This document shows positions 51,528 to 60,984 of a stretch of 64,000 nucleotides of DNA, piece by piece. Within the stretch, counting starts at the first letter, position 1. Each line of letters begins with the position of its first letter. The DNA lies in NCBI RefSeq assembly GCF_013009345.1, contig NZ_JABELE010000001.1, forward strand, positions 1 to 64,000, read 5' to 3'. The notes beneath the pieces were generated by a model, which was not told the DNA's origin, did no database searches, and saw only the letters and a list, made by a program, of their open reading frames with translations. The stretch comes from Acinetobacter geminorum (GTDB lineage: Bacteria > Pseudomonadota > Gammaproteobacteria > Pseudomonadales > Moraxellaceae). The translations under genes were made by a program, and so were the position numbers.

Positions 51528-52442
51528 ATGTCTCCCAGTAAGCAAGGTTATTTTTTTGTATTGGTGACCATGTGCATTTGGGGCGGGTTTACACTTTTTG
51601 CCCGTTTAAATGCACAGTGGCACATCAGTGCTTGGGACATTGCTGCACTGCGCTTTGCTATCGCCTTCCTGATTTTGATGCCTATTCTGATCTATAAGAA
51701 AGATCTCGCTTTTTTGTGGAGTAAGCACGCTGTTATTTTGGCGCTCATTGGCGGAGTCATTTATTGTCTTACCGTCTACACCGCGTTTCTCTATGCTCCC
51801 GCTGCACATGCTGCCATTTTTTTAAATGGTTGTATTCCAATTTGTACTGCAATTGCAGCATACATTTTATTTAGACAACCATTTGATAAGCATACATGGG
51901 TGAGTCTGGCAATTATGATTACTGCCTTGGCTCTCATGAGTGTGTTGATGTTGCAAGGTAACGCTTCGGCCTTTGGCGTGGGGGATTTACTTCTTTTTAT
52001 TAGTGCGATTTGGTGGGGCATTTTCACTGTATTACTTAAACAGTGGAAACTTTCTGCATGGCACTCTATGGCAAGTGTTGCGATTTGGTCTGCAATTATT
52101 TATTTACCCATCTATGCTCTATTTTTGCCTAAAAACTTCATGGAAGTGAGTCCTGTTCATTTAGCGATACAGGGCATTTTCCACGGTGTGTTTGTCGTTA
52201 TTATCGCAACTTTGACTTATGTAGCAGCAATTCAGCGACTTGGTGCTTTTAAAACGGGAAGTATTGTCACTTTGGCGCCGTTTATTGCTGCCATTTTAGC
52301 TGTACCTTTACTTGGCGAGTTATTAAGTCCATCAATTGTTGTGGGCTTGGTTGGAATGGGAGTCGGTGCCTTACAACCTTGGCGCTGGTTTCGACAAGAT
52401 AGCTTGGCACAAAAAATTCAGCAGCAAAATAAGCAAAACTAG
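51528..52442 (+). CDS. EamA/DMT-superfamily transporter
   Basis: 304 residues with ten hydrophobic helices and two EamA halves (about 5-140 and 150-290), typical of 10-helix drug/metabolite exporters (WGGFTLFARLNAQWHISAWD, AAHAAIFLNGCIPICTAIAAY, then LKTG-like FKTGSIVTLAPFIAAILAV). Substrate unknown. Its TAG (52440-52442) overlaps the stop of the convergent coaE gene by two bases. Confidence 0.88.
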   Translation: MSPSKQGYFFVLVTMCIWGGFTLFARLNAQWHISAWDIAALRFAIAFLILMPILIYKKDLAFLWSKHAVILALIGGVIYCLTVYTAFLYAPAAHAAIFLNGCIPICTAIAAYILFRQPFDKHTWVSLAIMITALALMSVLMLQGNASAFGVGDLLLFISAIWWGIFTVLLKQWKLSAWHSMASVAIWSAIIYLPIYALFLPKNFMEVSPVHLAIQGIFHGVFVVIIATLTYVAAIQRLGAFKTGSIVTLAPFIAAILAVPLLGELLSPSIVVGLVGMGVGALQPWRWFRQDSLAQKIQQQNKQN

Positions 52443-53035
52443 TTGGCGCGCTTCAAATAGCTTTGATGTAAAGGCTCTAATTGCTGATATAAATGTTCGA
52501 GTAATCCGTCATTAAATACAATGTCATTGGCAAGTTCACGTTTACGCTCGCGCGGCATTTGAGCTGCAATAATTTTCTGGATTTGTTCTTGATTTTGCCC
52601 ATCACGTTGGCTTGCACGTTGTATTTGAGTTTGTTCACTCGCATCAACTAATAGAGTGTGATTAACCAATTCATGCTGGTTGGTTTCAAAAAGTAGGGGT
52701 GAGACTAAAATCACATAAGGACTTTTTGGGTTTTGTAGCTGTTGAATAATGGATTGGCGAATGGCTGGATGCGTGATTTTCTCAAGTGTTTGTCTTGCTT
52801 CAGGGTTTTGAAAAATATATTCACGTAGGGCACGACGATCTAGATTGCCGTCGGGTTGAAGCACCCAATCTCCAAAAGTTTGTTGGATTTTTTGGAGGGC
52901 AGGTTGGCCTTTTTCAACCACTTCGCGAGCAACAATATCGGCATCGACGACTTGGATTCCTTGGGATTCAAACCATTGTGTTGCAGCAGATTTGCCACTG
53001 CCAATACCACCTGTGATTCCCAGAATAAAAGCCAT
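52439..53035 (-). CDS. coaE: Dephospho-CoA kinase
   Basis: 198 residues. Phosphorylates dephospho-CoA in the last step of coenzyme A synthesis. P-loop GITGGIGSGKSAA at residues 6-18, then QVVDADIVAREV and GNLDRRALREYIF, and the conserved VSPLLFE. It starts one base after pilD, so it is part of the pilB-pilC-pilD-coaE cluster, as in Pseudomonas. Confidence 0.96.
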   Translation of the reverse strand: MAFILGITGGIGSGKSAATQWFESQGIQVVDADIVAREVVEKGQPALQKIQQTFGDWVLQPDGNLDRRALREYIFQNPEARQTLEKITHPAIRQSIIQQLQNPKSPYVILVSPLLFETNQHELVNHTLLVDASEQTQIQRASQRDGQNQEQIQKIIAAQMPRERKRELANDIVFNDGLLEHLYQQLEPLHQSYLKRAN

Positions 53036-53036
53036 C

Positions 53037-53897
53037 TTAACCTCCTAAATAAATTTTCATAATCTGGTCACCCCATAAAAAGGCAACCCAGCCCGCAATG
53101 GCAATATATGGTCCAAAGGCAAAAGGCTGATTATCATTACGTAATTTTAGTAAAATGATGCCAATAATTGCACCAAGTAAAGATGACAATAGCACAATTA
53201 ATGGCAGCATCAATGGCCCCATCCACGCGCCTAATGCGGCAAGTAATTTAAAGTCGCCGTAGCCCATACCTTCTTTGCCTGTAATCACTTTAAATAAGTA
53301 ATACACAATCCAAAGACATAAAAAGCCGATTAAATATCCCCAAATAGCTGAGTTAGGCGAGGTGTAAATATTAAAGGTATTAATACCTAAGCCGAGAGCA
53401 GCCAAAGGTAGTGTGAAACGATCGGGTAGCAGCTGAGTATCAAAGTCTATAAATGTCAAAGCAATCAGAACCCAAGTGAGCACTAGTCCCCAAAGCATTT
53501 GTAGGGTCGGGCCAAATACCATAACCACGACTAATGAACATAGCATGGTGAGTAATTCAATCGCTGGATAACGGATGCTAATAGGATGTTGGCAATGGCC
53601 ACATTTTCCTCTTAACATCAACCAACTTATGACAGGAATATTTTGATACCAACGAATAGGTTGATGACACTTTGGACATGATGAAGCAGGTTTACTTAAT
53701 GTCAGCTTTTCATGCTCAATGATGGGTTGTTCGGGATTAAGCAACATTTGACATTCCTGCTGCCAATCTTGTTCCATCATTTTCGGGGTGCGATAAATCA
53801 CCACATTTAAAAAGCTACCAATACATAGGCTCAATAGTGCAACTGCAATATAAAGTGCGGTTAAGTTTTGAATAAAATAAGCAATAATTTCTTGCAT
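53037..53897 (-). CDS. pilD: Type IV prepilin peptidase
   Basis: 286 residues. Inner-membrane aspartyl protease that cleaves prepilin leaders and methylates the new N terminus. Two zinc-type cysteine pairs are visible (SCPKCHQ and KCGHCQ), with the catalytic aspartates in DFDTQLLPD and in the G-x-G-D-x-K motif (GYGDFKLLAALGAWMG). About eight membrane helices. Its start overlaps the pilC stop by one base. Confidence 0.96.
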   Translation of the reverse strand: MQEIIAYFIQNLTALYIAVALLSLCIGSFLNVVIYRTPKMMEQDWQQECQMLLNPEQPIIEHEKLTLSKPASSCPKCHQPIRWYQNIPVISWLMLRGKCGHCQHPISIRYPAIELLTMLCSLVVVMVFGPTLQMLWGLVLTWVLIALTFIDFDTQLLPDRFTLPLAALGLGINTFNIYTSPNSAIWGYLIGFLCLWIVYYLFKVITGKEGMGYGDFKLLAALGAWMGPLMLPLIVLLSSLLGAIIGIILLKLRNDNQPFAFGPYIAIAGWVAFLWGDQIMKIYLGG

Positions 53898-55123
53898 TAT
53901 ATGACTGAGCCCATTTGGAAAATTGGAAGATACATCGCAATCACTAGACCGCCAACGAGCACCCCTAAAATTGCCATGATTAAAGGTTCCATCATTGAAG
54001 TTAAACCATCAACGGCATTATCAACTTCATTTTCATAATAAGTGGCAACTTTATCGAGCATGCTGTCTAGTGCACCAGATTCTTCACCAATTGCGACCAT
54101 TTGTATAGCCATAGATGGAAAACGATTTGAAACACGCATTGCAAATTGGAGTTGTTGGCCTGTAGCAACATCTTCACGAATTTTCATGACGGCTTCTTCA
54201 TAAATGACATTGTTGGTTGCACCAGCCGTTGACTCAAGCGCATCAATGAGCGGAACACCTGCGGCAAACGTAGTGGCTAAAGTACGGCTATAACGGGCAA
54301 TAATCGCCTTATAAACCAGATCGCCAAAGATAGGTAGTTTCAGTGTGAGTTTATCTAAGCCATCACGGAATTTTTTACTGCGCTTCTTGGCTTCCAGAAA
54401 GGCAGCAATCACTGCTCCAATCACAATAATCATAATGAACCAGTATTCCTGCATCCATTTCGACATATTCACGACCATTTGGGTAAATGCAGGTAAATCT
54501 GCACCAAAAGAAGAAAACAGGTCTTGGAAAACAGGAACTACTTTAACCATCAAAATAATGGTAACAACCACAGCAACCACGATAACCGTTGCTGGATATT
54601 TCATAGCCTTCTTAATTTTCTGCTTAAGCAATTCACTTTTTTCTTTGTAAATTGCTACACGGTCCAACATAGTTTCAAGCGCACCAGATTGTTCACCAGA
54701 CTCTACAAGAGAACAAAACAAGTTATCGAAGTGTTGAGGATACTTTCTTAAAGCTGAAGCAAAGGTACTACCACCTTCAACTTCACCTTTAATCCCGAGT
54801 ACCACCTCGCGCATGGCTGGGTTTTCTAGACCCTCCGCTACAATTTCAAAGCCTTGTACCAGTGGCACACCTGCTTTCATCATCGTTGCAAGTTGTCGCG
54901 TAAAAATTGTGATATCGAGTGTTGATACTTTCTTCTTGAATAAACCCTCAAGAATATTTTTACGCTTTTCCCGAATGTTACGGACAGTTACACCTTGTTT
55001 GCGTAGGGTGACTTTGGCTAAGGCCATATTCTTAGCTGGAAGTTCGCCCTTAATTTTTACGCCCTTACGGTCAACCCCTTCATAAGCAAAAGTCGGCATC
55101 ATTTGTGCCTTTTTGACAGTCAT
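53897..55123 (-). CDS. pilC: Type IV pilus inner-membrane platform protein PilC
   Basis: 408 residues. GspF-family platform that turns PilB/PilT motion into pilus growth or retraction. Two GspF repeats (about 75-200 and 280-400) with the typical TRQLATMMKAGVPLVQ and SRTLATTFAAGVPLIDALES, plus three membrane helices. AAGGAT stands 5 bases before ATG 55123. Lies between pilB and pilD. Confidence 0.97.
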   Translation of the reverse strand: MTVKKAQMMPTFAYEGVDRKGVKIKGELPAKNMALAKVTLRKQGVTVRNIREKRKNILEGLFKKKVSTLDITIFTRQLATMMKAGVPLVQGFEIVAEGLENPAMREVVLGIKGEVEGGSTFASALRKYPQHFDNLFCSLVESGEQSGALETMLDRVAIYKEKSELLKQKIKKAMKYPATVIVVAVVVTIILMVKVVPVFQDLFSSFGADLPAFTQMVVNMSKWMQEYWFIMIIVIGAVIAAFLEAKKRSKKFRDGLDKLTLKLPIFGDLVYKAIIARYSRTLATTFAAGVPLIDALESTAGATNNVIYEEAVMKIREDVATGQQLQFAMRVSNRFPSMAIQMVAIGEESGALDSMLDKVATYYENEVDNAVDGLTSMMEPLIMAILGVLVGGLVIAMYLPIFQMGSVI

Positions 55124-55149
55124 GAATTATCCTTATTTTAAATTGTCTT

Positions 55150-56862
55150 TTATTCACTAGTCACGCGGTTGACTTCTTGTAAGGAAGTGACGCCTTGCAT
55201 GACTTTCTTTAACCCTGAACGACGCAGATTATTAAACCCCAGTTTTTCAGAAGCAGCAGCGATTTCTAAAGCATTGCCATCTTCCATAATAATCTTGGAA
55301 ATTTCAGGTGTAACTTTCATCACCTCGTAAATACCTACTCGACCTTTGTAGCCTTCACGACACTCAGTACAACCCACAGGTTGAAAAACTTGAAAATCGG
55401 GGTGGGTTAAATCCTGTTCGGTAAAGCCCATTTCTATTAGGCTCTGTTTAGGGATGTCGGCAGGAATTTTACACTGTGGGCATAACCGACGCGCCAAACG
55501 TTGAGCAATCACCAGATTGACAGACGTCGCGATATTAAAGGATGGAACACCCATATTACGTAGGCGAGTAAGTGTTTCTGGAGCACTATTGGTATGCAGT
55601 GTGGACATTACCATGTGACCGGTTTGTGCAGCCTTAATCGCAATCTCAGCCGTTTCTAAGTCTCGAATCTCACCGACCATAATAATGTCAGGGTCCTGAC
55701 GTAAAAAAGATTTCAGTGCAGCCGAAAAAGTAAGACCTACTTTCGGGTTAACGTTAACCTGATTAATACCTTCAAGGTTGATTTCGACTGGATCTTCGGC
55801 AGTGGAAATATTAGAGCTTTCAGTATTTAAAATATTTAAGCCTGTATATAAAGATACCGTTTTACCAGAACCTGTAGGGCCTGTAATGAGAAGCATACCT
55901 TGTGGTTTATCGAGTGCTTCTAAAAAAAGAGCTTTCTGATCTTCTTCATATCCTAAAGCATCAATGCCGAGCATTGCGCTAGATGGATCGAGAATACGCA
56001 GAACCAGTTTTTCACCAAACAAAGTTGGAAGTGAGTTCACACGAAAATCGATGGCTTTAGTTTTTGATAACTTAAGCTTGATACGACCATCTTGAGGCAC
56101 TCGTTTTTCGGAAATATCCATTTGAGACATGACTTTTAAACGAGAAGCTAATCGGTTAGCCAATTGCAAAGGCGGATTTGCAATCTGACGCAACACGCCG
56201 TCGACTCGGTAACGGACCCGATATGATTTCTCATAGGGTTCAAAATGTAAGTCTGAAGCCCCCATACGAATTGCATCGATGAGTAATTTATTAATATATT
56301 TAACAATAGGTGCTTCATCGCCTTGAGGCGTTTCTTCCTCATCCTCTTGTGAGGATGGAGCTTCTAGATCTACATCAAGATCAAACTCTTCATCACTAAA
56401 TTCGAAGCTACTTTCTTCGGTAAATTGCTGCGCCAGAATTTTCTCAAGCTTATGGTGCTCGACAATAACTGGCTCAACCATGAGCTTGCTATTGAAGCGA
56501 ATGGCATCAATCGCTTCAATATTACTCGGGTTGCTGGTCGCGACATACAAAATCTGTCCTCTTTGTATAAGAGGTAAGACCCGATGTTTTAAAATCAGTT
56601 TCTGATCAACCAAATCTTTGGGAATTTGGCTTGTGTCGTAAACATCCAGATCAAAATATGGTTCAGCAAATTCAATAGAAATTGTTTCTGCTAATAAAGA
56701 AGGGGAGAGATGAACCTCTTCAATCAGGTACGCAACCGTATCCCGTTTAGCTCTTTTTGCTGCATCTAATGCTGTTTGCATGGTCGCTGCCGACACATGT
56801 TTTTCTTCGACTAATCGCCGAAAAAACCCCGAAAATTTTGGAGATGTATGTATGACTGACAT
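55150..56862 (-). CDS. pilB: Type IV pilus assembly ATPase PilB
   Basis: 570 residues from ATG 56862, the usual PilB length; ATG 56880 would add six residues and has no ribosome site. Hexameric ATPase powering pilus extension at the inner membrane. N-terminal MshEN-like domain, then Walker A ITGPTGSGKTVSLYTGL, Walker B region QDPDIIMVGEIRD, the AQTGHMVMSTLHTN histidine box, and a C-terminal zinc motif CPQC...CTEC. An acidic insert (EEDEEETPQGDEA) is also present at about residue 180. With pilC and pilD it supports the pilus-dependent motility and natural transformation typical of Acinetobacter. Confidence 0.96.
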   Translation of the reverse strand: MSVIHTSPKFSGFFRRLVEEKHVSAATMQTALDAAKRAKRDTVAYLIEEVHLSPSLLAETISIEFAEPYFDLDVYDTSQIPKDLVDQKLILKHRVLPLIQRGQILYVATSNPSNIEAIDAIRFNSKLMVEPVIVEHHKLEKILAQQFTEESSFEFSDEEFDLDVDLEAPSSQEDEEETPQGDEAPIVKYINKLLIDAIRMGASDLHFEPYEKSYRVRYRVDGVLRQIANPPLQLANRLASRLKVMSQMDISEKRVPQDGRIKLKLSKTKAIDFRVNSLPTLFGEKLVLRILDPSSAMLGIDALGYEEDQKALFLEALDKPQGMLLITGPTGSGKTVSLYTGLNILNTESSNISTAEDPVEINLEGINQVNVNPKVGLTFSAALKSFLRQDPDIIMVGEIRDLETAEIAIKAAQTGHMVMSTLHTNSAPETLTRLRNMGVPSFNIATSVNLVIAQRLARRLCPQCKIPADIPKQSLIEMGFTEQDLTHPDFQVFQPVGCTECREGYKGRVGIYEVMKVTPEISKIIMEDGNALEIAAASEKLGFNNLRRSGLKKVMQGVTSLQEVNRVTSE

Positions 56863-57153
56863 CTGCCTACCTGTGCTCATATGTTTATAATTGGTATATA
56901 AAAAATTATACTTTTGTTATCTAAAATTACTACCTGAGAAAATGATGCTCTGGTCTTGATCCACTCGCCAAAGCTTGAACTAGTCGAAGTTTTTATTCAT
57001 TAATTTTTGAAAGAGGATTCTTTAGATTCAATAAAGTTTTATAACTGTTTTCAATTAGTAGAAAAGATATGGGCAAAGCCGTTAAAGAAAAGTATCTGAA
57101 ATTTGTATAAATGCGTGTAGAATGTGCTGCATTTTTGATGAAAGGTGAGCCGT

Positions 57154-57948
57154 ATGTCGGGTTCGACGATTACGCCTTGGGTAGTTGGCAACTGGAAAAT
57201 GAACCCAATGCGTGCCAATGCCAAACAACTTATAGAAGAATTTAAACAACTATTGCAACAAAACCAAATTGCAGATGAAAGCTGTCATGTAGGGGTTGCT
57301 CCGGTTTCTATTGCACTTGCAATGGTACAAACACAATTGCAAGATGCTGCAAGAACAGTATATACAGTTGCACAAGATGTATCACGTGTAGCGGGTACTG
57401 GCGCTTATACTGGCGAAGTCAGCGCAGAACTATTAAAAGATAGCCAAATTAATTTTGTACTGGTTGGGCATTCTGAGCGCCGTGATATTTTTGGCGACAA
57501 CGTTGAAATTTTGAAAGCTAAACTCCAAAATGCATTAAATGCGGGCTTGACTGTCATTTATTGTGTCGGTGAAAGCCTCGAACAACGTGAACAAGGTTTG
57601 GCAGAACAAGTTGTATTGCAACAAATTTGTGATATTGCTCCTGTAGTGACTGCTGAGCAGTGGCAAAAGCAAATTGTAATTGCCTATGAGCCAATCTGGG
57701 CAATTGGGACAGGTAAAACTGCTTCTCCACAAGATGCACAGGCAATGCATGCTAAGATTCGTGAAGGTTTAAGTCAGATTACCCCAGCGGGTTCAGACAT
57801 TGCGATTTTATATGGCGGTAGTGTAAAAGCTGAAAATGCAGTCGAATTGGCGGCATGTCCAGATATTAATGGTGCGTTGGTAGGCGGTGCTTCGTTAAAT
57901 GCAGCATCTTTTTATCAAATTGTACAAGCCTTTGCACAAAGTAAATAA
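57154..57948 (+). CDS. tpiA: Triosephosphate isomerase
   Basis: 264 residues from ATG 57154, with AGGTGAG 4-5 bases before it; GTG at 57145 would add three. Interconverts dihydroxyacetone phosphate and glyceraldehyde 3-phosphate. Catalytic lysine in VVGNWKMN, histidine in LVGHSERR, glutamate in VIAYEPIWAIGTGK and the phosphate loop LYGGSVKAENA. secG begins 12 bases after the stop, a usual neighbour. Confidence 0.97.
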   Translation: MSGSTITPWVVGNWKMNPMRANAKQLIEEFKQLLQQNQIADESCHVGVAPVSIALAMVQTQLQDAARTVYTVAQDVSRVAGTGAYTGEVSAELLKDSQINFVLVGHSERRDIFGDNVEILKAKLQNALNAGLTVIYCVGESLEQREQGLAEQVVLQQICDIAPVVTAEQWQKQIVIAYEPIWAIGTGKTASPQDAQAMHAKIREGLSQITPAGSDIAILYGGSVKAENAVELAACPDINGALVGGASLNAASFYQIVQAFAQSK

Positions 57949-57960
57949 CGAGGATAGGGT

Positions 57961-58290
57961 ATGCACTCTTTTGTACTGATCGTACATATTATTTTAGCGG
58001 TACTGATGATTGCCTTAATTCTAGTGCAACACGGTAAAGGTGCTGATGCCGGTGCTTCTTTCGGCGGTGGTGGAGCAGCAACCGTATTTGGTGCTTCAGG
58101 TTCAGGTAACTTCCTTACTCGACTTACTGCTATCTTAACAGCGTTGTTTTTTGTGACGAGTTTAACTCTAGCTGTTTTCGCAAAAAAACAGACTACTGAT
58201 GCATATAGTTTGAAAACTGTACAAACTACGGCACCAGTTCAAACGACATCGCCTGAAACTTCACCAAATGCACCGAAATCGAGTCAATAA
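57961..58290 (+). CDS. secG: Preprotein translocase subunit SecG
   Basis: 109 residues, two membrane helices (about 1-22 and 55-78), with the conserved LVQHGKGADAGASFGGGGAATVFGASGSGNFLTR between them. It assists SecYE in protein export. The C-terminal tail after residue 80 is threonine/proline-rich and variable, as usual. It is followed by tRNA-Leu. Confidence 0.96.
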   Translation: MHSFVLIVHIILAVLMIALILVQHGKGADAGASFGGGGAATVFGASGSGNFLTRLTAILTALFFVTSLTLAVFAKKQTTDAYSLKTVQTTAPVQTTSPETSPNAPKSSQ

Positions 58291-58346
58291 TTCGAAATAG
58301 GGCTTTCCTTTTGCAGTGGGAAGGACTAGAATGCGTCCCACAAGCT

Positions 58347-58431
58347 GCGGTGGTGGTGGAATTGGTAGACACGCTACCTTGAGGTGGTAGTGCCTTCGGG
58401 CGTGGGGGTTCAAGTCCCCCCTTCCGCACCA
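58347..58431 (+). tRNA. trnL: tRNA-Leu (anticodon GAG)
   Basis: Complete 85-base tRNA with long variable arm and encoded CCA. Anticodon stem CTACC/GGTAG encloses TTGAGGT, so the anticodon is GAG. The acceptor stem GCGGTGG pairs with CTTCCGC except U5-U68 and a G6-U67 wobble. It lies between secG and the initiator tRNA genes, the common gammaproteobacterial place for tRNA-Leu(GAG). Confidence 0.93.
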
Positions 58432-58469
58432 ACTTTGAACCAGAAAGTTGAGTGCAAGCAGTTTTTTGA

Positions 58470-58546
<77 letters not shown>

Positions 58547-58594
58547 ATTTGATTAAGGTGCAACTTAATCAAGCGAATATTGGATAAGTTTACA

Positions 58595-58622
58595 TTGACT
58601 TTTTTCGATATTTGTATATAAT
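58595..58622 (+). promoter_or_regulatory. Promoter of the second initiator tRNA gene
   Basis: TTGACT (58595-58600) and a perfect TATAAT (58617-58622) at 16-base spacing, 13 bases before the mature tRNA start. Confidence 0.85.
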
Positions 58623-58635
58623 TTTTGCACGTTGA

Positions 58636-58712
<77 letters not shown>

Positions 58713-58720
58713 AGTTTCTT

Positions 58721-58752
58721 AAAAGAGGCTCACAGACAGGTGGGCCTTTTTG
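58721..58752 (+). terminator. Terminator after the tRNA cluster
   Basis: AGGCTCAC (58726-58733) pairs with GTGGGCCT (58740-58747), then five T. Confidence 0.9.
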
Positions 58753-58783
58753 CACAGTGGACTATTGTTTTCTGTGCTAAATA

Positions 58784-58807
58784 GGGGCGATTAACGCCCT
58801 TTTTTAT
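58784..58807 (+). terminator. Second terminator-like hairpin upstream of rimP
   Basis: GGGCG (58785-58789) pairs with CGCCC (58795-58799) around ATTAA, followed by six T. It backs up the previous terminator. Confidence 0.85.
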
Positions 58808-58844
58808 TGGTTATCGTATCGCTATCGTGTAGTGTCGACATCAA

Positions 58845-58873
58845 TTGGTCAAATAGTCATGCTTCACTATAGT
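58845..58873 (+). promoter_or_regulatory. Promoter of the rimP-nusA-infB operon
   Basis: TTGGTC (58845-58850) and TATAGT (58868-58873) are 17 bases apart, about 55 bases before the rimP start and just past two terminators. Confidence 0.75.
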
Positions 58874-58927
58874 AGGTCTGTGTCGGTTAAAACAACCGAT
58901 TGAATCGCACGAGAATGACGAGAGTAA

Positions 58928-59452
58928 ATGAAATTATCAAATAAATCCCAAGCATTGCATGACTTAATTGTTCCTGCAGTGGAAGCATGTGGTGTCGACC
59001 TTTGGGGAATCGAGTTTCTCCCACAAGGTAAACGTTCATTATTGCGTATTTATATCGATAAAGCGGTAAGTGAAGATGCTGAGCCTGTAATTAATGAAGA
59101 TGGCGAAGTAGAACTAGGCCGTGGTATTGGTGTACAAGATTGTGTGCGTGTAACACAACAAGTTGGCGCAATGTTGGATGTTCATGATCCAATTTCAGGT
59201 GAGTATTCATTAGAAGTTTCTTCACCGGGTTGGGATCGTCCATTTTTTCAACTAGAACAGTTACAAGGCTACATCGGACAACAAATTGCTTTGCGTTTAA
59301 TTGCAGCAGTAGAAAACCGTCGTAAATTTCAAGCAAAACTTATCGCAGTAGACCTTGAAAATGAAGAAATTCAGGTTGAAGTTGATGGGAAGCATGTGCT
59401 TGTGATCGACAGCAACAATATCGATAAAGCAAACTTGATCTATCAAGATTAA
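58928..59452 (+). CDS. rimP: Ribosome maturation factor RimP
   Basis: 174 residues. Needed for 30S subunit maturation. The N-terminal alpha/beta domain shows VEACGVDLWGIEFLPQGKRS, LLRIYIDKA, and DCVRVTQQVGAMLDVHDPI; YSLEVSSPGWDRPF is the family signature; the C-terminal SH3-like domain follows from about residue 100. It is the first gene of the nusA operon. Confidence 0.97.
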   Translation: MKLSNKSQALHDLIVPAVEACGVDLWGIEFLPQGKRSLLRIYIDKAVSEDAEPVINEDGEVELGRGIGVQDCVRVTQQVGAMLDVHDPISGEYSLEVSSPGWDRPFFQLEQLQGYIGQQIALRLIAAVENRRKFQAKLIAVDLENEEIQVEVDGKHVLVIDSNNIDKANLIYQD

Positions 59453-59489
59453 ATTTATTTAAATTTTATAAGAAATCGGTAGGTGACTT

Positions 59490-60974
59490 ATGGGCCGCGA
59501 AATTCTTACCGTTGTTGAAACGGTTAGTAATGAAAAAGGTGTTAGTCGTGAAGCGATCTTCGAAGCTTTAGAACAAGCTCTAGTTGCTGCAACGAAGAAA
59601 AGATTTTACGAAGGTACGCATGCTGAAGAAGCTCAGCTTCGTGTAGAAATTGATCGTAAAACTGGTGATTACCGTACGTTCCGTCAATGGACTGTTGTGG
59701 CAGATGAAGATCATGAAATGCCGGCTTGCCAAGATGCAATTTCTGACGTTGATCCAGCTAAATGGTCAATTGGTGACGTGCGTGAACTCGAAGTAGAATC
59801 TATTGAGTTTGGTCGTATTGCTGCACAAATTGCAAAACAAGTTATCGTACAAAAAATTCGTGAAGCTGAGCGTGCTTTAGTTGCTGATGCATACGAGTCT
59901 AAAGTTGGTGAGTTAATTTACGGTGAGGTGAAAAAACAAACCAAAGATGGCTTCATTATCGACTTAGGCGACAACGCAGAAGCTTATCTTGCACGCGAAG
60001 AAATGATTCCAAAAGAAATTCTTCGTCCAAAACAACGTGTAAACGCTATTTTATATAATGTTAACCGTGAAGGTCGTGGCGCTCAGTTGTTGTTATCACG
60101 CGCTAAGCCTGAAATGTTAATTGCTTTAATGAAAAAAGAAATTCCTGAAATTTCTGAAGAAATTATTGAAATTAAAGCAGCGGCACGTCAACCAGGCGTT
60201 CGTGCTAAAATTGCAGTGAAAACAAATGATCACCGCATTGACCCTGTAGGTGCATGTATTGGTATGCGTGGTACGCGTATTCAAGCTGTACAACAAGAGT
60301 TAAATGGTGAACGTATTGATGTAGTGGTCTGGTCTGATGATCCGGCTCAATACATTGCTAGTGCATTAGAACCAGCTGATGTTTCAGGCATCGTGCTTGA
60401 TGAAGATGCAAGAAGTGCCGACATTATTTTTGCAACCAGCGATCAATTAGCTCGTGCGATTGGCTCTCAAGGTCAAAACGTTCGTTTAGCTTCTGATTTA
60501 ACTGGCTACAAACTCGACATGATGCTTGAAGAAGAGTATCGTGCTCGTCAGCAAAATGAAGCTCAGCAATATCTTGATATGTTTGTATCACGTCTCGATA
60601 TTGAAGAAGATTTAGCAATGGCATTGGTGGAGATGGGCTTCACTTCTTTAGAAGAGATTGCTTATGTTCCTGCTGAAACTTTTGACGAAATTGAGCTTGA
60701 TGCTGAGTTGGTTGAGTTATTGCAAAGTCGTGCAAAAGAAGCAGCCCTTACTGATGCTTTGAAACAGCAAGAAAATATTCAAGAACCGAGCGCAGACCTT
60801 CTTACTATGGAAGGCATGACTTCTGAGATCGCTTACTCGCTTGCCGCTCGCGGTATTATTACTGTCGACGATTTGGCAGATCAGGCTACTGATGATATCT
60901 CTGATATTGAAGGACTTGGTCATGAAAAAGCAGGTCAATTGATCATGAAAGCTCGCGAATCATGGTTTAACTAG
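59490..60974 (+). CDS. nusA: Transcription elongation factor NusA
   Basis: 494 residues, the long gammaproteobacterial form. Binds RNA polymerase and nascent RNA to control pausing, termination and antitermination. N-terminal polymerase-binding domain (1-125), S1 domain (about 135-200, GEVKKQTKDGFIIDLGDNAEAYL), two KH domains (DPVGACIGMRGTRIQAV and AIGSQGQNVRLASDLTG), and two acidic helix-hairpin-helix repeats at the C terminus (about 365-490). Confidence 0.98.
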   Translation: MGREILTVVETVSNEKGVSREAIFEALEQALVAATKKRFYEGTHAEEAQLRVEIDRKTGDYRTFRQWTVVADEDHEMPACQDAISDVDPAKWSIGDVRELEVESIEFGRIAAQIAKQVIVQKIREAERALVADAYESKVGELIYGEVKKQTKDGFIIDLGDNAEAYLAREEMIPKEILRPKQRVNAILYNVNREGRGAQLLLSRAKPEMLIALMKKEIPEISEEIIEIKAAARQPGVRAKIAVKTNDHRIDPVGACIGMRGTRIQAVQQELNGERIDVVVWSDDPAQYIASALEPADVSGIVLDEDARSADIIFATSDQLARAIGSQGQNVRLASDLTGYKLDMMLEEEYRARQQNEAQQYLDMFVSRLDIEEDLAMALVEMGFTSLEEIAYVPAETFDEIELDAELVELLQSRAKEAALTDALKQQENIQEPSADLLTMEGMTSEIAYSLAARGIITVDDLADQATDDISDIEGLGHEKAGQLIMKARESWFN

Positions 60975-60984
60975 GAGATGAAAT

